Shown: positions 1 to 6,783 of the stretch, piece by piece | How positions within the stretch are numbered: position 1 is the first letter of the stretch | Layout: every line of letters begins with the position of its first letter | Origin: an uncultured Chloroflexota bacterium | GTDB lineage: Bacteria; Chloroflexota; Limnocylindria; Limnocylindrales; CSP1-4 | Direction of reading: 5' to 3' | Length of the DNA: 14,037 bases | NCBI GenBank assembly: GCA_903924005.1 | Contig: CAIXZV010000017.1 | Coordinates: forward strand, 1-14,037 | Notes under the pieces: model-generated | What the model was told of the DNA's origin: nothing | Databases searched by the model: none | Seen by the model: only the letters and a program-made list of their open reading frames with translations | Made by a program: the position numbers and the translations under genes

Positions 1-444
1 GGCCGTGGCCTTGGCGCCCGCAGCCTTGGCGCCGATCTTCTCATCCGAGACGGTCACATCCACCTTCACGATGAGCGCGTAGCACATGACCTTGTAGTTC
101 TGGTTCCACGCGTTCTCGATGTTCGCCTTGATGGCACTCACCATCTCGGGAGTGACGTTGCAGCGGGCGACGGCCGCCGGGCCCTGCAGCGTGGCGCGCT
201 CAACTGCGGCCGCATCGCAGGCGGAAACCAACTGCAGGCGCATGGTCGCGGTGATCGTCTTCGCCTTGTCGTCGACGACCCATGTGACAGCGTTCGCGTG
301 CGTGCCGGCGTCCGGGCTCCCGACGCCGTGCCGCGACGGCAACGCCGGCGACGCCGACGTGCCCGTGGGCAACAGCAGGCTAAACGCGACGGCGAGGGCG
401 GCTGCGGATCGCAGCGTCCTACGGGCCTTGGGAGCGAGGCTCAT
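1..444 (-). CDS. Secreted protein of unknown function, 3' part cut by window edge
   Basis: The reading frame stays open from an ATG at 444-442 to the left edge, giving 148 codons with no stop, so the C-terminus lies outside the window. A GGAG sits about 8 nt before the ATG. The N-terminus looks like a classical signal peptide: basic residues (KARR), then a hydrophobic core (about residues 13-27, AALAVAFSLLLP), then small residues (TGTSAS-ALP) suitable for cleavage. The mature part begins with THANAVTWVVDDKAKTI, followed by a soluble segment with three cysteines (CDAA, RCNV, VMCYAL) and a stretch near residue 110 (IENAWNQNYKVMCYAL) that alternates into beta-like VKVDVTV. The visible end is Ala/Lys/Gly-rich (GAKAAGAKATA). 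I do not recognise the family. It is divergent from the oxidoreductase at 591, with a 146-nt gap. An exported soluble or surface protein is likely; its function is unknown. Confidence 0.7.
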   Translation of the reverse strand, partial: MSLAPKARRTLRSAAALAVAFSLLLPTGTSASPALPSRHGVGSPDAGTHANAVTWVVDDKAKTITATMRLQLVSACDAAAVERATLQGPAAVARCNVTPEMVSAIKANIENAWNQNYKVMCYALIVKVDVTVSDEKIGAKAAGAKATA

Positions 445-577
445 AGTTCTCCGGTCGTGGTCCGTCGGGGACGGTGACGGCGGACGATACACGCGCAGTG
501 ACAATAGCGCGCCGATGGTGGCTCGCTCACCGGTGCTGGGCCGCCCTCACCCTCGCCGCGCCGTACGATCTCCCCAC

Positions 578-584
578 GAGGAGG
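578..584 (+). promoter_or_regulatory. Shine-Dalgarno that fixes the oxidoreductase start
   Basis: GAGGAGG lies 6 nt before the ATG at 591. The reading frame is open upstream to 474, but no comparable site precedes the earlier start, and the extra N-terminal residues do not resemble the family. This site therefore supports the shorter protein. Confidence 0.7.
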
Positions 585-590
585 CAACGG

Positions 591-1523
591 ATGACGATGC
601 GGTTTGGGGCGGCGTTCTGGGTCCAGCACACAGGCTGGCCGGAGTTGCGCGACGCGGTTCAGCAGGCCGAGGCGGCCGGGTTTGACGACCTCTGGATTGA
701 CGACCACCTCCTGTCTGACGAGGGAGACTGGCCCGATCCCAAACTGGAGGGGTGGACAACGCTGGCGGCCGTCGCCGAGGCCACGACGCGTCCCGGGCTT
801 GGCCTGATGGTGTCCGCCAACACGCTCCGCAACCCCGGTCTCACCGCCAAGCTCGCCACAACCATCGACCACATCTCGGGTGGCCGCGCCATCTTGGGCA
901 TCGGCGCCGGCTGGTTTGACCGCGAGCACGAGGCCTTTGGGTTTGACTTTGGCGCCAGTACCGGCGAGCGGCTGGACCGTCTCGGCGAGGCGCTGCCGCT
1001 GGTGCGCCGTCTGCTTGACGGTGAAGAGGTGACCCACGACGGGCGCTTCTACCACTTCAATCGCGCGGTGTGCGCGCCGCGGCCTATCCAGGACCACCTG
1101 CCAATCCTTGTTGGCGGGTCCGGCCCAACCAAGACCATCCCGATGGTGGCCCGCTATGCCGACATGTGGAACCTGTACGGATCGGCCGAGGAGGTGGCGG
1201 CGGCCGACGGGCTGCTTCGCGTGGCGTGTGCCGCGATTGGTCGCGAGGAACGCGAGATTGAGCGCACCGTGAACCTCAACGTCGTGATCCGGCGTGACCG
1301 GGCCACGGCCGAACGCGCATGGGACACCTGGTACGACATCCACAAGCCGCGGCGCGGCGAGCGCGGGCTGAACGCCGCCGGGTCAGTCGATGACGTTGCG
1401 GCTGCGCTTTCGGCCTACCGGGATGTGGGGTTTGCCCACCAGGTGGTTATCTTCCGGACGCCGTTTGACGTGGAGACGATGGAGCGGCTACCGGAGCTTC
1501 GAGCTCGGCTGGAGCACCAGTAG
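591..1523 (+). CDS. LLM class F420-dependent oxidoreductase (TIGR03560-like)
   Basis: This is a 310-aa enzyme of the luciferase-like monooxygenase superfamily, the TIM-barrel group that usually uses reduced coenzyme F420 for hydride transfer. Visible hallmarks are the N-terminal strand MRFGAAFWVQ, AEAAGFDDLWIDDHLL (residues 27-41), LGLMVSANTLRNP (70-82), the highly conserved SGGRAILGIGAGWFDREHEAFG (96-117), and ILVGGSGPTKTIPMVARYAD (172-191). The end-to-end pattern and length fit the TIGR03560 'probable F420-dependent oxidoreductase' group known from Actinobacteria and Chloroflexota. The frame is open from 474, but I chose the ATG at 591. GAGGAGG at 578-584 lies 6 nt before it, and the conserved barrel starts directly after it; an ATG at 597 is a close alternative. 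The substrate cannot be read from sequence. FMN use instead of F420 is possible but less likely. The small ORF at 1527 follows after 3 nt and is probably co-transcribed. Confidence 0.93.
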   Translation: MTMRFGAAFWVQHTGWPELRDAVQQAEAAGFDDLWIDDHLLSDEGDWPDPKLEGWTTLAAVAEATTRPGLGLMVSANTLRNPGLTAKLATTIDHISGGRAILGIGAGWFDREHEAFGFDFGASTGERLDRLGEALPLVRRLLDGEEVTHDGRFYHFNRAVCAPRPIQDHLPILVGGSGPTKTIPMVARYADMWNLYGSAEEVAAADGLLRVACAAIGREEREIERTVNLNVVIRRDRATAERAWDTWYDIHKPRRGERGLNAAGSVDDVAAALSAYRDVGFAHQVVIFRTPFDVETMERLPELRARLEHQ

Positions 1524-1526
1524 CCC

Positions 1527-1793
1527 ATGACCGCCGACAAGCCGCTCCGAGACGCGCGCGCCGTCGCCAACGCAGAGGTGCGGGCAAACGGCGGCGAGAT
1601 CCTGTACCAAGGGGCCCTGCGGGTGGATGATCCCCGCTGGCCCACGGAGGCGGCAGCTCTGCACAGGGGTCTGCGGATCAGCGACCTCGATGACCCCAAC
1701 CACGGATGGGTTGCGCTGGTCTTCCCTGACGGCAGTGTTCGCCTGAACGCGTCCATTGCTAGGGAGACTTGGTTTCGCAATCAAGGCGGATAG
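1527..1793 (+). CDS. Small hypothetical protein coupled to the F420 oxidoreductase
   Basis: This is an 88-aa ORF whose ATG lies 3 nt after the oxidoreductase stop; a GGAG about 13 nt upstream sits inside the oxidoreductase's last codons. The product is soluble and charged, with no membrane segment or signal peptide. Its middle (RVDDPRWPTEAAALHRGLRISDLDDPNHGWVALVFPDGSVRLNASI) has a plausible protein-like composition, and the Trp and Asp-Pro placements argue against a random antisense shadow. I do not recognise a family. The last 35 nt overlap the 3' end of the HTH gene on the other strand (stop at 1759), so the two genes converge with no room for a terminator. Its position suggests co-translation with the oxidoreductase. 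It could be a spurious ORF, but spacing and composition favour a real gene. Confidence 0.55.
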   Translation: MTADKPLRDARAVANAEVRANGGEILYQGALRVDDPRWPTEAAALHRGLRISDLDDPNHGWVALVFPDGSVRLNASIARETWFRNQGG

Positions 1794-2457
1794 GCGCAGG
1801 AGTCGTCGCGTTCGCGATCGCCGCCTCCCAGCCCCGGAGCGTTGCGAGGAGCAGCCGGTCAAGCGCGTCGTTGGCGTCGGACATCAGGGCCGTGGAAGCA
1901 ACCGCGTCAAGCTCGCGACGACGGGCAATCGCGCCCAACTCGGCCAGGAAGGGGGTCCGGAAGCGCAGGAACACGTCCGCGGTGGACGAGGCGATAAGCC
2001 CCTCGCAGGCCGCCAGCCGTCCGTAGCTGTCGCAGGCGTCCTCGGCAACGCGCAACAGCTCAACGCGGTGGCCCGCGTCGTCCGCGTCAAGCGCGGCAAG
2101 CAGGGCCGAAACAATGGAGCGGCCGTGCTGGCGGAGGCGCTCACGCCGCGCAGGGTCAAGCTCGATAACCCACGGCATGTGGCCGGGCGCGTTCTCGCCC
2201 CCGTGGCGGTAGTTTCGAGCCAGACGGCCCGGCGTCGCGCCGACGTCGATCAGCTGGGGTCTGCCGACGGGGCGGGTCGGCAGCATTCCGTCGAGGCTGG
2301 CCCGCGAGAACCTTCGATGGCCACCAGGCGTGTGGAAGATCCGCAGCATCCCGGAATCTGCCCAGCGGCGCACCGTGGTGGGCGACACACCCAAGAGCCG
2401 ACACGCATCGGTGAGCGTCAGCCATTCAGGATCGCGCGTCGTGGAGCTGGTGCCCAT
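1759..2457 (-). CDS. MerR/excisionase-type HTH transcriptional regulator with unknown C-terminal domain
   Basis: A 232-aa protein. Residues 11-58 form a winged-helix HTH of the MerR/excisionase type (WLTLTDACRLLGVSPTTVRRW, then GMLRIFHTPGGHRRFSRASLDGML), including the typical TPGGHRRF wing. Residues 100-215 are mostly alpha-helical, with RVAEDACDSYGRLAACEGL, TADVFLRFRTPFLAELGAIA and DANDALDRLLLATLRGWEAA. This arrangement of HTH plus helical C-domain resembles regulators annotated only as 'helix-turn-helix domain-containing' in Actinobacteria and Chloroflexota. No metal- or ligand-binding cysteine cluster is evident. The frame is open from 2559, but I chose the ATG at 2457-2455: AGAGG lies just upstream, and the protein before it is Pro/Arg-rich and unlike the family. 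It lies 105 nt downstream of the SIS gene on the same strand, so it may be the last gene of that operon or have its own promoter. Its targets are unknown; the kinase/SIS/dehydrogenase block is the obvious candidate. Confidence 0.85.
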   Translation of the reverse strand: MGTSSTTRDPEWLTLTDACRLLGVSPTTVRRWADSGMLRIFHTPGGHRRFSRASLDGMLPTRPVGRPQLIDVGATPGRLARNYRHGGENAPGHMPWVIELDPARRERLRQHGRSIVSALLAALDADDAGHRVELLRVAEDACDSYGRLAACEGLIASSTADVFLRFRTPFLAELGAIARRRELDAVASTALMSDANDALDRLLLATLRGWEAAIANATTPAPIRLDCETKSP

Positions 2458-2562
2458 CACGCCTCTGTCTCTGGGGTTATGCCGGGGCGGCGGACTCCCG
2501 GCCATCCTAGCGGTTTGCGACAGTGGGGCGCCTTCCCCGGTCGAGGGGGGTCGGGTCACGAT

Positions 2563-3570
2563 TCAGGTGGCGCGCTGGCGCCCCGCACGCCCCCAAAGCT
2601 CCACCGCAAGCAGCTCCACCGCCAACGACACCGTCAGCACGGCGGCCACCGCAGAGCCTGCGTGGCTCTGGCCTGCGGGGATGGCCAGGTGGGCGCCTTC
2701 ACGGTTGGGTCCTATCACCGCAACACGGCCGCCGCGCGCGCGGATGGTGCTGATGGCCTCGGCGTCCGCCGGCGAGCCCGCGATCAGCAGCACGGCGTCG
2801 CCCGGGAACAGCGTGTAGAGCCCCACGTGCAGCCAGTCGCCGGTGTCGTACGGTGGCGCAGCGATCCGGGGCGCCTCGCGCAGCATCAGCGCGGCCTGTT
2901 CGGCCGTTCCGGCGAGGAACCCGTCGGCCAAGACGTGGATCTCGCGGCCGGTGTCCAACAGATCCGCGGCCGCCGAAACCCAGCCAGCCCGATCCGCAAT
3001 GACTTGGCCTAGGGCTGCCGGCGCGGCATCGAGCTGTGCGTCGACCCCTGCGTCGCGGTCCATCGTCAGCAGCCCGGCCACGGTTGCCCGGTAAGACAGC
3101 GTGGCAATCCCGCTGGTCTCAGCGCGCGTGCCGCGCAGCGGCATCACGATGTCCGCCTCCCAGGCCAGCGCCGAACCGGGCCTTGACGTCATGGCGATTA
3201 CCGCTGAGCCGGCGGCCCGATGACGCTTGGCTGCCGCAACCGCCTCAACGGTGGAGCCCGAAGACGAGATGACGATTGCCAGCGTGTCAGCCCCGCCGCG
3301 CGACGGCCCCGAGGCGGACGCCATCTCGGCCGCCGCGTCCAGCCCGGCAAGACGCCAGCGAGCCGCAGCGTCGAGGGCCGCAAACCGCGAGCTGCCCATG
3401 CCGATGAGCACGCGACGCGGGCGTGCGAGCGCCTCACCCAGCACCCCTCCCGGCAACGACGCCAGCACCGCGCGCTGCGCGCCGATCACGGCCGCCAATT
3501 CCACAGGCGAGGCGAGGATGTCGTCCAGAAACTGCGCGACGCGGTCAGCCGGAACCGGGGTGCGGCCCAT
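2563..3570 (-). CDS. SIS domain sugar-phosphate isomerase/deaminase-like protein
   Basis: A 335-aa protein with two tandem SIS (sugar isomerase) domains, the architecture of the isomerase half of GlmS and of stand-alone deaminases such as AgaS, NagB-II and FrlB. SIS 1 is about residues 50-190, with VLIGMGSSRFAAL (55-67) and the phosphate-binding serine loop IVISSSGSTVEAV (99-111). SIS 2 is about 200-330, with IHVLADGFLAGTAEQAALMLREA (211-233) and YDTGDWLHVG (241-250). There is no glutaminase domain, so it is not a complete GlmS. It probably acts on an amino-sugar or ketose phosphate, for example GlcN-6-P deamination to Fru-6-P. The start is the ATG at 3570-3568, which shares one base with the kinase's TGA (TGATG) and has GGGAGG just upstream; the open frame to 3666 is not needed. 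The shared base implies translational coupling with the kinase. The exact substrate is inferred. Confidence 0.88.
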   Translation of the reverse strand: MGRTPVPADRVAQFLDDILASPVELAAVIGAQRAVLASLPGGVLGEALARPRRVLIGMGSSRFAALDAAARWRLAGLDAAAEMASASGPSRGGADTLAIVISSSGSTVEAVAAAKRHRAAGSAVIAMTSRPGSALAWEADIVMPLRGTRAETSGIATLSYRATVAGLLTMDRDAGVDAQLDAAPAALGQVIADRAGWVSAAADLLDTGREIHVLADGFLAGTAEQAALMLREAPRIAAPPYDTGDWLHVGLYTLFPGDAVLLIAGSPADAEAISTIRARGGRVAVIGPNREGAHLAIPAGQSHAGSAVAAVLTVSLAVELLAVELWGRAGRQRAT

Positions 3571-5072
3571 CACGCCTCCCCGTGTGCCAGCAGCCAGCGC
3601 ATCCCGTCGCGCGGCGCCCAGAGCCACGACGGCAGCACCGTGGCGGCGTAGACAAACTCGTAGCACTCCTTGGCCACCTCAAAGGCGTCAAGGAGATCCA
3701 GATCGGGCGCAAACGGGGCGCCGGCGCGGCGCAGGCCCTCAGCGTAGGCGCGCAGGAAGCGGGCGCGGGACCGCTCTATCCAGGCCTCGATGTCCAGCCC
3801 GGGGTCCTCAATGGGTGCCCCAACCCGCCGCTCCGCACGCCGGGCGGCACTGCGCGCTACGTGGTCAAGCGAGCGCAGCAGCGAAGCCACGTCGCGCAGC
3901 GGCGAGTCAAGCCGCCGCCGGTCCTCGATGGGGCGCAGCGGTTCTCCCTCAAAGTCAATCACGCGGTACCCGTCATCGGCCGTGAGGATCTGGCCCAAAT
4001 GCAGGTCCGCGTGGATCCGCATCACCAGCGGCGCGGTTGCCGCAGCCTCAAACCGCGACGCCCGGGCGGCAATCTGGGCACCGGCATCGCGCAGCTCCGC
4101 GGCCAACGCAGCGTCCACGGGCGCCACCGCGTTGATTGCCGCGTTGAGCTGGCGATGCGCGTCCATGCGCCAGGCCTTGAGTTCATCGTGCGTGGCGAGG
4201 CGCGGGGCAAGGTCCGGCGCATCGGCAGGCGGCGTGGCGAGTGCCGCGTGGAGCCCTGCCACCAGGGTGCCCAGGTCCTCGGCCAGCTCCGTTGCCCATT
4301 CAATGCTCACCGACCCGGGCGCCGCAATCAGCGCCGCCAACTGCTCGGCCGTTGCCTCGTAGACGTCGTCGGCGTGCGCCACAAACTCGCTCAGCATTGC
4401 CACGGTGGCGGTCCCAGCCTCGCGCGTCACGGCCTCAGCCCAGCCCGCAAGCCTGGGCACGCCCGGGAAGCCCGCCTCTTCGGACAGATAGGCGGTCAGC
4501 TCCAGATCCGGGTTCAGCCCAGGCTGGATCCGGCGATAGCCCTTGAGCAGCAGGCTGTCCCCAAGCACAACCGATGTGTTGGACTGGTCGCGGCCCAGCG
4601 GACGCTCGGTGGCCGTGGCCACCAGGGCCGCGGGGGTGTCCCAGAGCGCAGCAAACCCTGTGGCGGGGCGGCAGACAAGGGCGGCATCAACGGCAGCGGA
4701 GCCGGCGGAGCCTGACTCAACCGCGGGCCCGCCCTCGCGGGGCAGCGCGGGGATCGTTCGTGCCTCGGCGATGGCGGCAGCAAGGGCGCGCCAGACGCCA
4801 TCGGTCTCGTCAGCCTCGCGGGCACCCTCGGGCACATCGGCATCGGCCACCACGGCCAGCGCGTAGCGCTCGGTGCGGCCCTCTCGGGCGCCCACGCGCA
4901 GGTCCACAAGCGCAAGCGCGTGCGTGGCGGTGAGGCCAAACGCATGGGCGAGACGCGCTGACGTCACGGGCTCGCCCTTGGCGGCAAACCACCGGCGCTG
5001 GCCCAGTGCTTCAAGGTCAAGCGCGCGGACAGCCGCCGCGACAACCTCGCGGTCCAGGATCACAGGAAACAA
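3570..5072 (-). CDS. Maltokinase-fold sugar kinase, possibly glucosamine kinase
   Basis: A 500-aa protein with the maltokinase layout: an N-terminal cap with RRWFAAKG (26-33), then an aminoglycoside-phosphotransferase-like kinase fold. Visible elements are the nucleotide loop GRDQSNTSVVL (160-170), the ATP-anchoring LLLKGYR (K177) paired with NPDLELTAYL (E191), the catalytic loop IHADLHLGQIL (353-363, base D356), the metal site DFEGEP (373-378), SPLRDVASLLRSLDHVA (390-406) and the C-terminal AFEVAKECYEFVYAATVLP (463-481). It phosphorylates a sugar with ATP in the cytosol. Classical maltokinase (Mak) makes maltose-1-P beside treS or glgE genes, which are not seen here. The C-terminal ECYEFVYA...LPSWLWAP pattern and the SIS partner instead recall the actinobacterial glucosamine kinases of this fold; that is from memory of the family. 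The start is TTG at 5072-5070, since no ATG or GTG fits better; GTG at 5063 is an alternative. The start lies directly after a hairpin. Confidence 0.88.
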   Translation of the reverse strand: MFPVILDREVVAAAVRALDLEALGQRRWFAAKGEPVTSARLAHAFGLTATHALALVDLRVGAREGRTERYALAVVADADVPEGAREADETDGVWRALAAAIAEARTIPALPREGGPAVESGSAGSAAVDAALVCRPATGFAALWDTPAALVATATERPLGRDQSNTSVVLGDSLLLKGYRRIQPGLNPDLELTAYLSEEAGFPGVPRLAGWAEAVTREAGTATVAMLSEFVAHADDVYEATAEQLAALIAAPGSVSIEWATELAEDLGTLVAGLHAALATPPADAPDLAPRLATHDELKAWRMDAHRQLNAAINAVAPVDAALAAELRDAGAQIAARASRFEAAATAPLVMRIHADLHLGQILTADDGYRVIDFEGEPLRPIEDRRRLDSPLRDVASLLRSLDHVARSAARRAERRVGAPIEDPGLDIEAWIERSRARFLRAYAEGLRRAGAPFAPDLDLLDAFEVAKECYEFVYAATVLPSWLWAPRDGMRWLLAHGEA

Positions 5073-5073
5073 C

Positions 5074-5100
5074 GCGGCCGCCGGGGGTGCCGACGGCCGC
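5074..5100 (-). other. Hairpin directly before the kinase start codon
   Basis: GCGGCCG (5074-5080) can pair with CGGCCGC (5094-5100) around a 13-nt loop, a perfect 7-bp GC stem. In the minus-strand transcript it ends one base before the TTG start of the kinase and covers the only SD-like GGCGG there. It lies 34 nt after the dehydrogenase stop. It could partly terminate transcription, though it has no U tract, or mask the weak start. In such GC-rich DNA it may also be incidental. Confidence 0.3.
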
Positions 5101-5133
5101 CAGATGAACGAAAGAAGGTCAAGCGCGGGCCTG

Positions 5134-6579
5134 TCAGATGCCCGTGTTGATGGTCACGTGCTTGATGAACGTGTAGTCCTCAAGCGCGTACTTGGAGCCA
5201 TCCTTGCCGTAGCCGGACTCCTTCACGCCACCGTGCGGGGTCTCGGACGCCAGCGTGAAGTGCTCGTTGATCCACACGGTGCCGAACTGCAGGCGGCGCG
5301 CCGTGCGCATCGCCTTGCTGATGGAGCCCGTGAAGACCGAGGACGCAAGACCAAACTTGACGTCGTTGGCCCAGGCGACGGCCTGATCCTCGTCCGCGGC
5401 GCGCTGGACGGTGACAACCGGACCAAAGACCTCGTCCTGCACAATCTCGCTGGCCTGATCTGGGTTGGCAAGCAGCGTGGGCGTGTAGTACGCGCCATGC
5501 ATGCCAGCAGGGCGCTCTCCGCCAACGACAAGTTCAGCGTTGGCCGCGATAGCCCGGCTGACCATGCCCTCAACCTTGTCGGCCTGCGCCTTGGCAATGA
5601 GGCTGCCCATGTCCAGCTCGCTGCCATCGGTTGGGTCGCCCCAGGTGATGGCCTTGACGCGGTCCGCCAGAGCGGCAACCAGCTTGTCGTAGATGCCGGG
5701 GGCGGCGATCACGCGGCATGCCGCTGTGCAGTCCTGGCCGCTGTTCCAGAAGCCCGCGAACTTGAGCGTGTCGGCAACAAGGTCCACGTCGGCGTCGTCA
5801 AAGACGACAACCGGCGCCTTGCCGCCAAGCTCCAGGTGGAGGCGCTTGACGGTGCCGGCCGCAATCTCGGCGATGTGCTTGCCGGTCACCGTGTCACCGG
5901 TGATGGACACCATGCGGACCTTCGGGTGGCCCACGAGGAAGTCGCCCATGGTGCCGCCGGCGCCCGCGAGCACATTGAGCACGCCTGCCGGAAGCTCGCC
6001 AGCAACCAGTTCCGCAAACCGTAGGGCCGACAGCGGCGTGCGCGCGGAGGGCTTAAGGACAACCGTGTTGCCCGTGGCGAGGGCTGGGCCCAGCTTCCAG
6101 GCAGCCATGTAGAGCGGGTAGTTCCACGGTGCGATGGAGGCGACGACGCCCACCGGGTCGCGGCGCACCATCGAGGTGTGGCCCTCGAGGTATTCGGTAA
6201 CGGCCAGGCCCTCGGGCACGCGGCAGGCACCGGCGAAGAAGCGGAACAGGTCCGCGGCCACACCGATCTCACCGGTGGCAACCGAGAGCGGCTTGCCCGT
6301 GTGGCTCTGCTCGATCTTGCCCAGCTCGTCTGTGTTGGCCTCAAGGATGTCGGCGATCTTGAGGAGCGCGAGGCTGCGGGTCTGCGGCGTGGTGAGCGAC
6401 CAGGTCTCAAACGCCGTTGCGGCGGCCTCAACCGCGCGGTTGACGTCTTCCAGACCCGACGCGGGGACGTTGGCGATGACCTGGTAGTTGGCCGGGTTCT
6501 CAACGGCGAGCGTCTGGCCCGAAACGGACCCGACAAGCTGGCCGCCGATGAACTGCTGGTAGGTCTTGACGTCGGTCAT
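5134..6579 (-). CDS. Aldehyde dehydrogenase, gamma-aminobutyraldehyde dehydrogenase (PatD/Prr)-like
   Basis: A 481-aa NAD(P)-dependent aldehyde dehydrogenase of normal family length. Visible motifs are the NAD-site PWNYP (151-155) with the oxyanion Asn153, KPSARTPLSALRFAEL (176-191), the base motif LHLELGGKAPVVVFDDAD (Glu250), the nucleophile region GFWNSGQDCTAACRVIA (Cys284), and EIVQDEVFGPVVTVQ near the C-terminus. The variants SITGDTVTGKHIAE and GQDCTAACRV are typical of the 4-aminobutanal dehydrogenase branch, which oxidises 4-aminobutanal from putrescine to GABA. Betaine-aldehyde or another aminoaldehyde substrate cannot be excluded. The frame is open far upstream, to 7347, but only as a shadow of the ABC gene. 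I chose the ATG at 6579-6577: GGAGGG lies about 5 nt before it and the protein then begins as the family does (YQQFIGGQLV). It is divergent from the ABC exporter and 61 nt upstream of the kinase, so it may head that operon. No putrescine aminotransferase or oxidase is visible nearby. Confidence 0.93.
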   Translation of the reverse strand: MTDVKTYQQFIGGQLVGSVSGQTLAVENPANYQVIANVPASGLEDVNRAVEAAATAFETWSLTTPQTRSLALLKIADILEANTDELGKIEQSHTGKPLSVATGEIGVAADLFRFFAGACRVPEGLAVTEYLEGHTSMVRRDPVGVVASIAPWNYPLYMAAWKLGPALATGNTVVLKPSARTPLSALRFAELVAGELPAGVLNVLAGAGGTMGDFLVGHPKVRMVSITGDTVTGKHIAEIAAGTVKRLHLELGGKAPVVVFDDADVDLVADTLKFAGFWNSGQDCTAACRVIAAPGIYDKLVAALADRVKAITWGDPTDGSELDMGSLIAKAQADKVEGMVSRAIAANAELVVGGERPAGMHGAYYTPTLLANPDQASEIVQDEVFGPVVTVQRAADEDQAVAWANDVKFGLASSVFTGSISKAMRTARRLQFGTVWINEHFTLASETPHGGVKESGYGKDGSKYALEDYTFIKHVTINTGI

Positions 6580-6720
6580 GTGGCCCTCCGTGGCGCTCGA
6601 GGTTGAGGGGTACGCGCTGCTCTGCCGCCTGTGTGCCGTGGATTGTCGCGCACCCGGGCGTCCGTGTGCACGTCGGCGCACGGGATGCGACGGTGGGCGG
6701 ATACTGGCAAGGAACAGGCA

Positions 6721-6759
6721 TGGACCGGCCCGGTGGACCGGCCCGGTGGACCGGCGGGA
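6721..6759. repeat. Tandem 13-nt repeat in the divergent promoter gap, candidate operator
   Basis: The unit TGGACCGGCCCGG occurs at 6721-6733 and again identically at 6734-6746. A third copy at 6747-6759 differs at three positions, and TGGA follows once more. Each unit junction forms the dyad ACCGG-C-CCGGT (6724-6734 and 6737-6747). The array lies 142 nt upstream of the dehydrogenase start and 25 nt upstream of the exporter ATPase start, just before its AGGAG at 6771-6775. It could be an operator array for a dimeric regulator, or simple-repeat expansion in the leader. Confidence 0.6.
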
Positions 6760-6783
6760 TGGACACAGGCAGGAGAAGTCGAG

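Noticed and set aside
562..568. TACGAT as a -10 box for the oxidoreductase
   Set aside because: There is no acceptable -35 at 16-18 nt upstream, and such hexamers arise by chance. Not strong enough to list.
441..1343. Long open frame (300 codons) antisense to the F420 oxidoreductase
   Set aside because: Low-complexity Arg/Pro/Gly/His-rich product with no family features, fully covered by a gene with clear motifs. It is a typical high-GC antisense shadow.
2458..2562. Promoter for the HTH gene (TAGGAT on the minus strand) and a CCCC/GGGG hairpin
   Set aside because: No matching -35 element is present, and the stem is only 4 bp in G/C runs. The 105-nt gap is compatible with a separate promoter but does not show one.
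1756..3012. 418-codon plus-strand open frame over the HTH and SIS genes
   Set aside because: It spans two well-supported minus-strand genes and their gap, has an Arg/Gln/His-rich product, and shows no domain.
3423..4715. 430-codon plus-strand open frame antisense to the kinase
   Set aside because: The kinase on the other strand has complete catalytic motifs, whereas this product is compositionally biased and featureless.
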